Source: Pseudomonadota bacterium
GTDB lineage: Bacteria > Myxococcota_A > UBA9042 > GCA-2863065
Direction: 5' to 3'
Length of the DNA stretch: 37,127 nt
Assembly: GCA_947498315.1 (NCBI GenBank)
Contig: CANMLD010000018.1
Span: forward strand, 1-37,127
The translations under genes were made by a program, and so were the position numbers. Within the stretch, counting starts at the first letter, position 1. Each line of letters begins with the position of its first letter. Positions 16,207 to 25,624 of this stretch are shown one piece after another. The notes under the pieces are model-generated. The model worked only from the letters and a program-made list of their open reading frames with translations. It was not told where the DNA came from and made no database searches.

Positions 16207-16437
16207 GGCGTCCGAGCTTAGCCGCAGAATCGCAGGGATCAAGGGGGCATCGCCCTGGATGGCGGATCATCTGGAATTGGCATTCAGTGACGCGAACTTG
16301 GAACCGATAGCTCCTCGCAGCGCCAACGAGTTCGTGTCCCGACGTTGGTCGCGCCACCCTTGGTCTTGGCCAAGACCGTCCAAGAGGTGGCCCATGTCCC
16401 CCGAAACGAGCCCCGTCATCGAAGCGCGGTGTCGTCA

Positions 16438-16911
16438 GTGAGCGCGCTCCATCTGCCCATGTGGCTCGACGCCACTGTCGAAGCGATACGCGACGTGGCG
16501 AAGAGCGCACTCTTCGTTGACGCGTCCGGCAAAGTCGAGCTGCAGTTCGAACACCCCACTCATCTCATGGGCTCGCTCATCTCTCTGCTCGGTGAAACGG
16601 ACACCATCGAGATGGCGTTGAGCTACCCGCAGCCATCAGACGCGCAGGCGCTCGGCAAAGCGCTGCTCATGGACGAGGGCGAAGACGACCTCCCGAACGC
16701 GGATCTCGTCGATGCGCTCGGTGAGATCGCCAACATGGTCGGAGGTGGCATCAAGCGCCGCATGAACACGGCGAGCCCAGGCCTCCGGCTCGGCTTGCCA
16801 CTTGCCGTCAATGGCCGGGTGGTGGTCAAGCGGGGCGGTGAACGCCTCACGGCGCTGCTCTCCATCGGTGAAAGTCAGGTCTTGCTTGTGCTTTGGCGCT
16901 ACGCCCACTGA
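16438..16911 (+). CDS. CheX-like chemotaxis phosphatase domain protein
   Basis: A 157-residue single-domain protein. The segment DLVDALGEIANMVGGGIKRR carries the E..N pair (E96 and N99) that CheX/CheC/FliY phosphatases use to dephosphorylate CheY-P, followed by LGLPLAVNGR, a usual continuation. No membrane segment. The GTG at 16438 was chosen; an ATG at 16459 is possible, and the open frame runs back to a TTG at 16345 that looks less gene-like. It could serve the flagellar chemotaxis machinery suggested by the flgBC-fliE operon, or another CheY-like pathway. Its stop codon forms part of the CTGAG flank of repeat element copy 2. Confidence 0.7.
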   Translation: MSALHLPMWLDATVEAIRDVAKSALFVDASGKVELQFEHPTHLMGSLISLLGETDTIEMALSYPQPSDAQALGKALLMDEGEDDLPNADLVDALGEIANMVGGGIKRRMNTASPGLRLGLPLAVNGRVVVKRGGERLTALLSIGESQVLLVLWRYAH

Positions 16912-16912
16912 G

Positions 16913-17143
16913 TGGGTCGGACAAAATGGAGATTGAGCGATCGGCGCGCACGCCGGGGGTGTGGGGGGCGTCCCCCACCCGCAAGCGCATGCACTGCCGA
17001 CGCAGCCGCCCTCTTGCTTCGACTGGGCGCCGATTGGCGCGTACTCGAGCGACGACGGCGGGCTGCATCGCCCGCCTTTGAGCGAGAGCAACTCGATGCT
17101 AGAAAATTGCCGGTGGACGCCAATCGGAGTTTTGTCCGACCCA
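16913..17143 (-). mobile_element. Palindromic MITE-like element, copy 2 (231 bp, inverted)
   Basis: Reversed relative to copies 1 and 3. Ends are TGGGTCGGACAAAA and TTTTGTCCGACCCA, with CTGAG to the left (16908-16912) and CTGA to the right (17144-17147). Its reverse complement matches copy 1 over the first 100 or so bases, then carries about 57 extra bases including a strong hairpin (gtgggggacgccccccac) before the common end. It is the most diverged copy and has changed both terminal repeats in parallel (A to G at the same place), which fits a selected or converted hairpin. Confidence 0.8.
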
Positions 17144-17188
17144 CTGAACTCCGGCCCTGAAGACCGGCCCTGAGCATCCACGCCACTC

Positions 17189-20100
17189 TCACGGTTCGAG
17201 CGGGATGGTGTACTCGAGCTGTACTTCGTAGCGGTCGCGCTCTCCTGTCGTCTCGGACGCGCTGCGGCGGGCGGCTTCGAGCAGCAGCCGGTCCAAGATT
17301 CGGTGGCGATAGCGCGCGTCGTAGCTGCGGTTGCCGGCCGTGTCCTGCCGGCCGACGAGGCCGAAGCGTATGCCGCGCCCGAGCTTCAGCACCGCTTCGA
17401 CGCGCCCACCGCCGCCGAGCGTCGGCTCGACCGTGAGTTCGTCAACGAAGGGCGCTTGCACGAGGCTAGCCACGAGCGACGTCAGGTCGGCCGAGACGAC
17501 CTCGAGCGAGCCTCCGGCGGCCCCTTCGTCGGCGATCTGCTGCTTCGTGCGGCCGAGCAGGATGAGGTACTGAATGTCGACCTCCGGCAGGCTCGGCTTG
17601 CTCGTGAAGGCGAGCTCGTAATCCGGGATCCGCCCCTTTACCTCGACCGCGATCGAGTAGTCCTCGAAGTCCTCCACCTCTCGGAAACGGTTGGTCTTTC
17701 GGACCTCGATGTTCGTCTCCGCGCGGACGCGGAGGACCGGGCGTGACGCCGAACCGTCGAACTCGAGCGACCCTTCCGTGACCTCGAACTCCCGGCGGAA
17801 GACGTTGTAGACGATGGTCCCGTCTACGACCTCGACGTTTCCGTTCACCGTTGGGGCTTGAAAGGTGCCGCCGAGACGCAGGTCGAAACGTGAGTCGAGG
17901 CTAGCCGAACCGACGCCGAAGTCTGCATCGACGAGGAAGTTGTTCGCTTTCACCACGACGTCGAGCCGCATCGCGTCGACGAGCGGCAGCAGCTTACCGA
18001 TGTCCTTCGACGCCGCGTCCACTGTCCGTGGGCCGAACGCCTGCCCGATCGACTTGGCGAGCACCGCAAAGGTCCGGAAGTACTCACCCTCTGCGACGAT
18101 GACGAGTCCACCCAAGCGAAGCGCGGCTGATGGCGGCCGTCGGAGGCTCCAGCGCTTTCGCTCGCTGTCGGTAGGCTGGTAGAGGTCGTCGAAACGCAGC
18201 GTCAGATCCGGGTCGAGGACCAGACGATACTCCTTCGGCACGAGGTAACCGATGTCCTGGCCCCGAACCGTCACCGAGCCAGAGGACGGCAACCAGTGCG
18301 CCAGCTTTCGCCGTTCGGGGAGCACCGGCAGGCTGGCGCTGCCGTCGAGCGTGAAGCTCCCTTCGTCGATGTTGCCCTCGAAGGGGGCCGACTCGTCTAT
18401 TCGTAGGCTGATCGCGTCGGGCGACGTACTCGCGATACGAAGTGTCCCCTTGTCGATGGCGAGCTCTCGGCCGAGCCCGCGAGGGCGAACTGCGATCCCC
18501 TCGAGGCGAATGGCGCCGTTCACAGTCGGCGCCGAGAACGTGTTTCCGATGCGAATGTATCCAGAGGGTGAGCCGAGCGCCGCCGCGCCGTCGAGCTGCA
18601 ACGGCAACAGGAGGCAGGAGTCGTCGAAAGGGCCGCCTCGCCCACTGGGATCGGCGGTGTGAGTGACGAGCCGACCCCGGGAGCCTGTGAGGCTACGCCG
18701 AAGCCCTGGGAGGGTGGACAGCTCGAGCGAGCCAGCGACGTCGAGGAGAACGGTGCCGGAGCCCACATTCAGGGTGCCGCACGCCGCCAGCGCGTATTGG
18801 CCGATGGCGAGTACGGCGCGCTCGAGCTCGACCACGCTCCCATCGTAGCGGGCCGACAGCGCACCGCGGTTCTCGATGCGCGTCGTGGCGTCGAGTCCCA
18901 GGATGAGGCCGCCGTTCGGCACGTCGATGGTGACGTGCAAAGGCGACCGCTCTGCGCTGCGGCGAGCATTGGTGGGTGGGGGGCTGTTTCCAGCGGCCAG
19001 GGCCTTCTCGCCGCTGGCTTCGACCTCCGGCTCACCGTCGCTCGCCTCTTGCTTCACCACGTCGCTGCTCGCCGAAAGCGACACGTTGACCGTCCCGCGG
19101 GCGAGTCGTGCGGAGGTGAGGGCCGAGAGCGACTTGCCGGCCAGCGCCTTGAGATCGAGCTCCTCGAGCCCGATGGTGAACGACGCCAGCTTCGGGAGCC
19201 CCGAATCGCCAATGACCACGGTGCCTTTCTCGAGGGAGAGGGTCGGGAAGAAGCTCGGGCTGCGCACGGAGACCCGTCGATCGCCGGGTTCGCGTTCGAG
19301 ATCGAGCTGGGCGTCGCCGAGGACCACCTTCCCGACGACCACGTCGGAGGCAGTGACCGTGGCCAACACCTTCGGGTCGGTTCGAACTCCCGACACGGCG
19401 AGGGTCACCCCGATGATCCCTTCGACGCCGCCGGACTCTCCGGTCGCCAGGCGTTGGAGCTGAGGCAGAGTGAGCCCGGTGGCATTGGCGGTGAGGTCGA
19501 GGCGATCGGGGCCGGGCAAGTAGGTACCGCTGGCCTTCAATATGGCCCCGCCGCTCGCACGTAACTCCAGTTCCCGCAGGGTGAATCGCCGATCAGTGGC
19601 GTCTACGGCCACGCTGACGCGCTCGACGCGTTCACCGAAGAGAGAGACGTCACTCATGGACCCGCTCAGGCTTCCGCGGAGGTCCCGCCACGGGCGGGTG
19701 GCCCTTAGCGGGACGGTTATGCCCTCGAGCTCGAAGGTTGCGGGCGCGCCGGGCAGTCGCTGGTCGGGGGCGCCAACGCGTACAGCGAGGTCGCCGAGAT
19801 CGCGGGTTGTCACGGACGCCCTTGGGATGGTGAGCGGCATCTCCGGGTGCAGCCAGATCCCGTCGGGTGCAAGCAGCGTGACGGTCGCGTCGCCCTCGAT
19901 GGTAACCCATGGCGTCTTTACAGTGGCGCCACCAATGGCCAACGTCCCGCCGTCGAAGCTCAAGGTCGCAGAGGCCTCATCGAGGCGTTCGCCGAGAAGA
20001 CGACCCCGCCCGAGTCGCGCCTCGGTGCGTATCATCGGCGTCGGGAGCCGACCCGTCACGTGGGTCTGTTGCAGCGACAGTTCGCCCTCGAGCAGTGGTG

Positions 20101-21748
20101 CTGGGCAACTCTCAGCCCGGCGCGCAGGGAGCATCGGGTGAGAGATGGGGGTAGACCGGCACTCTGGACTCTCGAACCCGAGCGTGGCGACGGGCAGGCG
20201 CAGACCACCGCCGAGATCGATTTGACCATCGCGACTCAGTTGCCCGTCGATGCGGGACCGGAGCTCGCCGACATGCAGTGCGAGCCCGCTGGTCGCGAAG
20301 CCGCTTCGGGTGAGCTCGATAGTACCAACGGCGAGCCAGCCACCCCCGAGACCGTACTGCGGGAGGAGGTCGACGTCCCCTGTGACGTCGACATCGAGCT
20401 CCCCACGCCAGCCGGCCTCCCCGGCGACGAGGCGGCCTCCGACGCGGCCGGAGAGCGCGCCGCTGACGTCGGAATGTGGGGCCAGAATTCCGAGCGAGTT
20501 CAAGGCGAGGAGCACATCATCCGAGCGCGTGTCTTCGAGAGTGAGCGACAGATCGAGAGTTCCCATGCCGGACCCACCGGAGCGCCAGGTCAGCTCGTTT
20601 GCGGCTAGCTCCGAGCCGAAGAGCGAGAGACCGCGAGGGATGATTCGGACACGGTCTCGGAACGGATCCGTCTCGAGAATCACGTCGACGGCCAAGGGGG
20701 CCAGTTCGAGGTCGCCGACCCGAAGTTCGGACGCCAGAAGCTCCCCCGTGAGGTGTGGAAACGCCGCTGGTCCTACCGCTCTCAGGGAGACCGATCCCGC
20801 GACGGACGCGCCGAAGAGTCCCTGAATGAGGGGCTCTCGACTCAATGCGGTCGTTAATGTGCAGTCGATCCACGCCGCGCGGCCGCTGGAGTCAACGTGA
20901 CCCGCCAGTACGATCGGACTCTCAGAGACGACGGTACGACCCTCCGTGAGCTCGAAGCGGTAGGGAGACCACGTGGGGCGAGAGATGTGCAGGTCTCGCC
21001 ATGGCAGGGAAAGGCCGGTGCCTGTTCCGTGGGCGCCCCCCCGCTGCCTCTGCGGGCCGACGTGTACTCGCCCCGAACGGGCGGTCGCAGACGGCCCACT
21101 CGCCCAGGTGCGTCCGTCGTCGACGATGACGGTGGCGCCAATGACCTCGATGCCTTCGCTGTGGACGAGGACCGGGGTGTTACGGTCCATGAAGACGCGG
21201 ACCCGGCCGTCCCGAACCTGGGCATCGTAAATCTCGACGCGAGGCGCTTTGCCGAAGTCCCGGGCGGGCGAAGTACGGTCGTAGAACGCGGTCCCAATAC
21301 CGGTCCAGTTGTCTTGGTCGACATCGACGAGGACGTTCGGGCCGTATGCATAGGCGTGGCTCAAGACCAGCTCGACCTGGTCGGTACCAACGGTCAGCGT
21401 CTTGACGGCCCACGCCGTCATGCGGACGATGTCGACCGTCGCGTCGGCGCCGACGACGTCAATCACGGCGACACCGAGGTCGTCCTCGACCGTCACCTCG
21501 GTCAACGTCACGTCCACGAGCATTGGTGAGACTTCGAGGCCCGTGCAGCGTACGGCGCCCGGGAACACGTCAGTGAGAGTCCGGGTCAGCAGGTCGCGGG
21601 CGACGTTGGTGTTCAGGAAGAAATAGAGGCAGAGGTAGAACGTGATGACGTAGAGGATGAAGCGGCTGACGAGGGTGTAAGCGACGCTGACGATCCCTGC
21701 GATGAGCCGGGCCAGCAGGCGCAGCAGCCTTCTGAGTCCTAGCGTCAC
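17189..21748 (-). CDS. tamB: TamB-like translocation and assembly module protein
   Basis: A 1519-residue bridge-like protein. The N-terminus has a long hydrophobic region (about 12-48) as an inner-membrane anchor; the body is a continuous beta-rich periplasmic array. The C-terminal third (about 1180-1519) is the TamB/DUF490 domain: VNGNVEVVDGTIVYNVFRRE, SLEFDGSASRPVLRVRAETN, LPEVDIQYLILLGRTKQQIA and the final LGRGIRFGLVGRQDTAGNRS-like strands. TamB homologues span the periplasm and serve outer-membrane protein assembly or lipid transport. Translation from GTG 21748 follows the AsmA-like stop by 34 bp. No TamA gene is in the window. Length is at the long end for the family. Confidence 0.9.
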   Translation of the reverse strand: MTLGLRRLLRLLARLIAGIVSVAYTLVSRFILYVITFYLCLYFFLNTNVARDLLTRTLTDVFPGAVRCTGLEVSPMLVDVTLTEVTVEDDLGVAVIDVVGADATVDIVRMTAWAVKTLTVGTDQVELVLSHAYAYGPNVLVDVDQDNWTGIGTAFYDRTSPARDFGKAPRVEIYDAQVRDGRVRVFMDRNTPVLVHSEGIEVIGATVIVDDGRTWASGPSATARSGRVHVGPQRQRGGAHGTGTGLSLPWRDLHISRPTWSPYRFELTEGRTVVSESPIVLAGHVDSSGRAAWIDCTLTTALSREPLIQGLFGASVAGSVSLRAVGPAAFPHLTGELLASELRVGDLELAPLAVDVILETDPFRDRVRIIPRGLSLFGSELAANELTWRSGGSGMGTLDLSLTLEDTRSDDVLLALNSLGILAPHSDVSGALSGRVGGRLVAGEAGWRGELDVDVTGDVDLLPQYGLGGGWLAVGTIELTRSGFATSGLALHVGELRSRIDGQLSRDGQIDLGGGLRLPVATLGFESPECRSTPISHPMLPARRAESCPAPLLEGELSLQQTHVTGRLPTPMIRTEARLGRGRLLGERLDEASATLSFDGGTLAIGGATVKTPWVTIEGDATVTLLAPDGIWLHPEMPLTIPRASVTTRDLGDLAVRVGAPDQRLPGAPATFELEGITVPLRATRPWRDLRGSLSGSMSDVSLFGERVERVSVAVDATDRRFTLRELELRASGGAILKASGTYLPGPDRLDLTANATGLTLPQLQRLATGESGGVEGIIGVTLAVSGVRTDPKVLATVTASDVVVGKVVLGDAQLDLEREPGDRRVSVRSPSFFPTLSLEKGTVVIGDSGLPKLASFTIGLEELDLKALAGKSLSALTSARLARGTVNVSLSASSDVVKQEASDGEPEVEASGEKALAAGNSPPPTNARRSAERSPLHVTIDVPNGGLILGLDATTRIENRGALSARYDGSVVELERAVLAIGQYALAACGTLNVGSGTVLLDVAGSLELSTLPGLRRSLTGSRGRLVTHTADPSGRGGPFDDSCLLLPLQLDGAAALGSPSGYIRIGNTFSAPTVNGAIRLEGIAVRPRGLGRELAIDKGTLRIASTSPDAISLRIDESAPFEGNIDEGSFTLDGSASLPVLPERRKLAHWLPSSGSVTVRGQDIGYLVPKEYRLVLDPDLTLRFDDLYQPTDSERKRWSLRRPPSAALRLGGLVIVAEGEYFRTFAVLAKSIGQAFGPRTVDAASKDIGKLLPLVDAMRLDVVVKANNFLVDADFGVGSASLDSRFDLRLGGTFQAPTVNGNVEVVDGTIVYNVFRREFEVTEGSLEFDGSASRPVLRVRAETNIEVRKTNRFREVEDFEDYSIAVEVKGRIPDYELAFTSKPSLPEVDIQYLILLGRTKQQIADEGAAGGSLEVVSADLTSLVASLVQAPFVDELTVEPTLGGGGRVEAVLKLGRGIRFGLVGRQDTAGNRSYDARYRHRILDRLLLEAARRSASETTGERDRYEVQLEYTIPLEP

Positions 21749-21782
21749 GACGTGCGACGCCGCCGTGTGTCGAGCGGCCGGT

Positions 21783-23495
21783 TCACGGCGTGGCGGCGCC
21801 CGGCGAAGGTTCGGGAGCGGTGATGACCATTTCGGCGCCCTTGCGGGGATCGCCTTGGATGCGCCAGGTGCCCGTCATGAACTCTGGCAGGCTATCGAGG
21901 ACGACTCCCCCGGGCAGGAGCACGCCGAAGGAGGAGCGTGGCACGCCCTGCACCTTGGCGGTGGCGTCGACACCGACCGAGACGCCCGTGAAGCCGAGGC
22001 TGACCTTGGCGACGCCGCGGACCGAGCCGGCTCCGTGGCCCTTCGCCGAGATCGATCCGATGTCCAACTTCATGGCGGAGAGACCGCCTTTCAGGCTCAG
22101 CTCCCGGACGGCCAGTGATTCGAGGTGGGTGTCGCCTCTCTCGACCGAGGCGACGTCGAACCCAGTCGCGCTGAAGTCGACCTGCGTGTTCAGTGGGTAT
22201 GCCTGCATCCAACCGAGCGTGCTCGTAGGTGGCGTCTGAATGGGCGCAAGGAACGCCTTCGCCGTGAAGCCGTCCCAGCCGATGCGGCCGCGGGCCTTGC
22301 CCGAGGAGGTTTCCACCACGGTGCGAACCGGTTTGCCATCGATGTCTTGCACTCGCACCAGCCGATCGAAGCCGAGCCCGCCCGAGAACTCGAACGCCCC
22401 GCCCGAGAGGTCGACTACCCACGGGTCAGTGCGCAGGCCGGCTATCTCGCGCTCTCCGAGGACGAGCTTCGCGAGGGCGAGCGGGCCTAATTCGAAGCGC
22501 GTCTCCAGGTCCTTCCCCTTGACGCTTAGTGAGGCCGACTCGAGGCCGACGACCTTCCCGCCGGTCAGGGCCTCTGTGAAAGTGGCCGGCGCCTTGACGG
22601 CGACCTTCAGCGTCTGTTCGTTTGGACCCTTCTTCTGGAAGATGAGGCCCCCGAGCACGTCGACCGCCCAGCCGCCCGTGCCCGCGATCTGCAGGCCGGT
22701 ATCGAAGCCGGAGCCCTCCCAGACGAAGTTCGTGAACGTCACCGCATCGAAGGGGAGCACCGTCTTCGCCGGGCCGAGCGGGAGGACGCCGGGCTCCTTC
22801 GTGAGCTCACTGACGGCGTTGGTCTTCAGCCCACGCGCCGCCTCGGTGAAGCGCGTTCCGCCGTCTGCAAGCCAGATCCCGCCGAGGGCACTGCCGAGTG
22901 ACGGGACGTTGATGTGGAGCCCGCCGTTGTCGATTCGGACCGAGCCTCGTCCGTTGATGCCGTCGAAGAGAAAGCCGAACTTCGGCCACCCGAGGAAGAG
23001 GCGACCGTTCGTCAGCCGTATGTCTTGAAGGTCGAAGAGGACGTCGCTCTTCTTGGGTGGCGTGCGGTCGATGTCCATGGAGCGATTGCGAAAAGGGTCC
23101 ACTAGCCCGAGGTAGCCGTGGAGGTTCCACTCGAGCCGGAGCATGAAGCCGTCTGCTTCGATGCGTTTCACCACGACCTTCGAACGAACGTCTTTGACCA
23201 TGTCCGGGGGGGCTTCGAGCGACACGAAGATACGATCAGCCGTGAGCAGCGGCACGCCCGCGCGGTCGAGCATCGTCACGCCGTAGACGGTCGCGTCGTA
23301 GAGACCCGGCCCGAACTCGATGTGGTCGAAGGTGAAGACGCCGGGGCGGCCATCTTCGTCGAGCTGCTTCACGACCGCGCCCGCGAAGGCTTTGGAGTGC
23401 AGGGTGAACCACGTCGCCAACAGTGAGCCGGCGATGGTGGCGACCACGAGGAGAACGCTGAGGAGCACTCGGTTGGCGGGACGGGGCGAGATCAT
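21783..23495 (-). CDS. AsmA-like periplasmic bridge protein
   Basis: A 570-residue protein: N-terminal transmembrane helix (about 9-31), then a beta-rich region with AsmA-like themes (VFTFDHIEFGPGLYDATVYG, LTADRIFVSL, LTNGRLFLG) and repeated strands to a Pro/Ala tail. It resembles the N-terminal part of AsmA/TamB-type lipid-transport or assembly proteins but is shorter than a full-length bridge. The ATG at 23495 overlaps the TGA of the alpha/beta hydrolase gene by 4 bp (ATGA), and the codons upstream in the same frame are discarded. Together with TamB it forms an envelope-maintenance operon. Exact cargo unknown. Confidence 0.7.
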   Translation of the reverse strand: MISPRPANRVLLSVLLVVATIAGSLLATWFTLHSKAFAGAVVKQLDEDGRPGVFTFDHIEFGPGLYDATVYGVTMLDRAGVPLLTADRIFVSLEAPPDMVKDVRSKVVVKRIEADGFMLRLEWNLHGYLGLVDPFRNRSMDIDRTPPKKSDVLFDLQDIRLTNGRLFLGWPKFGFLFDGINGRGSVRIDNGGLHINVPSLGSALGGIWLADGGTRFTEAARGLKTNAVSELTKEPGVLPLGPAKTVLPFDAVTFTNFVWEGSGFDTGLQIAGTGGWAVDVLGGLIFQKKGPNEQTLKVAVKAPATFTEALTGGKVVGLESASLSVKGKDLETRFELGPLALAKLVLGEREIAGLRTDPWVVDLSGGAFEFSGGLGFDRLVRVQDIDGKPVRTVVETSSGKARGRIGWDGFTAKAFLAPIQTPPTSTLGWMQAYPLNTQVDFSATGFDVASVERGDTHLESLAVRELSLKGGLSAMKLDIGSISAKGHGAGSVRGVAKVSLGFTGVSVGVDATAKVQGVPRSSFGVLLPGGVVLDSLPEFMTGTWRIQGDPRKGAEMVITAPEPSPGAATP

Positions 23496-24505
23496 CGGAT
23501 TCGGCTCCGGCTTTCGTTTAGGAAGTCCTTGATCTCTTTGTAATACTTTACCGGCTGACGCGCGACGCTGAGGTGGTCGTCCCCGGGGAAATGACACCAG
23601 CGGGCCCGTGGGCAGCGGCTGTCCATCACGCGGTCCCAGAACGAGTCGAACATGGCCTCGGGCCACTGCGTGTCGCGTTCGGCCGACAGGATGAGGAGGT
23701 CCGCCCAGAGCGCGTCTGGGTTCTCAGCGATCGCCTTACCGATGTCATAGCGCCTCGCACACTCGATGACGGACCAGAAGTGGTCGAGGGTGCTGGCTCG
23801 AGGCAGGTTCCACACCGCTCGAAGCTCGTCTTTGTGTTTCCACGTCTCCCGCCACAGCTCGGACGGCGGGGCCTGCCCCACGGCTTTCATGACGTTGCCA
23901 AGGCGCCGCCGCGTGCCGGTCCCGACGTGGGTGACGTGGTGGGACAGCCAGGTCGCGAGCGGCCCGACGAGCGGCGCGTCGCTGCGGATACGGTAGTAGG
24001 GTAGGGGGGACTCGTGGGCTGCGCAGATCATGACGAGCGTCACGCGCTCGACTGTAGGCACGAGCGCCTGAAGCTGCTCTTTCCGGGTGTGGATGAGGAA
24101 GTCGGCGCTCACCATGCCGCCGAAGCTGTGACCCACGAAGACGAGGTGACGGGGCGGGTTCGGGTGGCTCGAGACGGCGCGAGGCGCGAGCCCCGCCGTG
24201 AGCCCGTCGCCGATGAGCTCGCGAAAACGGGCGAAGGGATCGGCCTCGATCACATCGGGCTCCGCGAGCTTCAAGTCTCGGAAGTCAAACGCGATCTGAG
24301 GGAGTGTGCGGTCAGGCGGGAAGATGGTCGGGTCCGCGGTCGTGCCGGCGATATGGATCAGCCACACCCCGTCGTAGGTCATCTCGTCGACCGTCACGCG
24401 GGCGTTATGTGCGAGTGGGATGACGTGGGGGTCCGGCGGCGGCCCGAGCCCACGCGACCGACGCTTCGGCGGGAGGGTCTGGCGGGCGAGGTGAGCGGCG
24501 GACAT
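23492..24505 (-). CDS. Alpha/beta hydrolase
   Basis: A 337-residue protein with a serine-hydrolase elbow GHSFGG (S127), a likely acid in SAERDTQWP (about 283) and a His in GDDHLS (about 312). Strand-helix order fits an alpha/beta hydrolase of the lipase or esterase type; no signal peptide is evident. The substrate is unknown. Its stop overlaps the AsmA-like start, so it is the first gene of the hydrolase-AsmA-TamB operon. This suggests a lipid-related role, which is an inference from position only. Confidence 0.8.
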   Translation of the reverse strand: MSAAHLARQTLPPKRRSRGLGPPPDPHVIPLAHNARVTVDEMTYDGVWLIHIAGTTADPTIFPPDRTLPQIAFDFRDLKLAEPDVIEADPFARFRELIGDGLTAGLAPRAVSSHPNPPRHLVFVGHSFGGMVSADFLIHTRKEQLQALVPTVERVTLVMICAAHESPLPYYRIRSDAPLVGPLATWLSHHVTHVGTGTRRRLGNVMKAVGQAPPSELWRETWKHKDELRAVWNLPRASTLDHFWSVIECARRYDIGKAIAENPDALWADLLILSAERDTQWPEAMFDSFWDRVMDSRCPRARWCHFPGDDHLSVARQPVKYYKEIKDFLNESRSRIR

Positions 24506-24538
24506 GAGGGGTCAGACTAGCCGTACAGGCCTGTCGTG

Positions 24539-25114
24539 TCACCCCGCGAACAGGGCACGGACTGGGATCACCACGTCGGGAAACGCGAGGGGGCTCACCA
24601 AATCAGTAACCGTGGCGGTCGCTTGCGAGGTGTAGTCCTCGCCGTCCGGGCCGCGATAGACATAGACGCAGCGACGCTCGGTCGAGACGACCCAATATTC
24701 GGGAACACGGGCCGCCGCGTAGGCTCGGAGCTTCGGGCCTCGGTCGTAGCCGAGGCTCGACTCCGCGACTTCGATGAGTAGGAAGGCGCTCGATGGGTGC
24801 TCAGTGCCGCTCGCGGCGGGGTCGATGAGCGCCACGTCTGGCTCCGGCTCGGATCGGTCAGAGAGCGCGAATGGGAGCTGAATGAGGACGTCGGCTCGAC
24901 CAAGAAGTGCGGCAGGAAGGAGCCGAATCAAGATTCGGATCGCGTAGGCATGAGGCTCGTGCGAGGGAGACATCTCGATTAGCTCTCCTTCGAGCAACTC
25001 CAGTTTTTGGCCTTCGAAGACGCCGAGCGCGACTAAGTGGTCGTACTCAGAGCGGAAGAGCCCACGCCTCCGCCAAGGGGGATTGCCAGGGACGAGTTCG
25101 GACGCCGTCAGCAT
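24539..25114 (-). CDS. Uma2-family (DUF820) PD-(D/E)XK nuclease-like protein
   Basis: A 191-residue protein with the Uma2 layout: FEGQKLELLEGELIEMSP near residue 35, SEPEPDVAL and LLIEVAESSLGYDRGPKLRA, then VPEYWVV. The E, D and E-x-K-like residues of the restriction-endonuclease fold are present. Members are very common in cyanobacteria and myxobacteria, often in many copies, with no settled function. It lies 33 bp upstream of the alpha/beta hydrolase gene and is divergent from the small ORF at 25205. Confidence 0.88.
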   Translation of the reverse strand: MLTASELVPGNPPWRRRGLFRSEYDHLVALGVFEGQKLELLEGELIEMSPSHEPHAYAIRILIRLLPAALLGRADVLIQLPFALSDRSEPEPDVALIDPAASGTEHPSSAFLLIEVAESSLGYDRGPKLRAYAAARVPEYWVVSTERRCVYVYRGPDGEDYTSQATATVTDLVSPLAFPDVVIPVRALFAG

Positions 25115-25204
25115 CGCATCACGATATAGGACCGGGGCTGAGGTGTCGACGCAGGATGACGGTCATGACAGGCTGATGGCTCCCCACGCAACGCGAGCCC
25201 ATCC

Positions 25205-25429
25205 ATGATCCGACTTTACTGGGACTTCTTCGGACCCGTTGCCGAGAAGCTGGCGACCCACCAGCTCGAACACCTCGGCCAGTTCCTCGAGCGCGAGAAG
25301 CGCCCTGCGCATGGCTCGGGTGTCGAGAGCCGCGGCGCCCTGCACTCGGCGGCGTGGGTCGACCTCGATGAAGCCGATGCGGAGCCGGTGGCGGCGACCT
25401 TGCGGGTCAAGCGGCGCGAGTTGCGCTAG
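25205..25429 (+). CDS. Small conserved-looking protein, unknown
   Basis: A 74-residue ORF starting MIRLYWDFFGPVAEKLATHQ and ending in an Arg-rich tail (LRVKRRELR). It has an amphipathic helix with His and Leu spacing (HLGQFLEREKR) and a Gly-rich turn (VESRGALHSAAWVDL), so it reads like a real folded protein rather than a shadow frame. It has no recognisable domain and stands alone, divergent from the Uma2 gene with 90 bp between them. Confidence 0.5.
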   Translation: MIRLYWDFFGPVAEKLATHQLEHLGQFLEREKRPAHGSGVESRGALHSAAWVDLDEADAEPVAATLRVKRRELR

Positions 25430-25624
25430 TATCACGTAGCAGAGGTCAACGAAGGATCTCGGTCTCGCCTATCCAGGATTCTCCGTCGAGCGCCAGCGCC
25501 GAACCGAACTGGAAGCGCCCACTAATCCTAGAACTGCGGCGGTACAGAGGCAGCCCATGTCCTCGCCTCCCCTCAAACATGACCATGACGAACTGGTTGT
25601 GCGGTGCGCCACGCTACCGCAATT
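25430..25624. other. Intergenic stretch without a recognisable gene
   Basis: No supported ORF, RNA gene or repeat was seen here. It lies between the small ORF and the HNH nuclease remnant and may be decayed sequence. Confidence 0.5.

Noticed and set aside
16193-16441. 82-codon plus-strand ORF upstream of the CheX-like gene
   Set aside because: It begins inside the start of the divergent hydrolase gene and has no ribosome-binding site or domain. A GTGA overlap with the CheX-like start is the only point in its favour.
18659-19564. Plus-strand ORF (301 codons) inside the TamB gene
   Set aside because: Antisense shadow of a well-supported gene; no recognisable domain.
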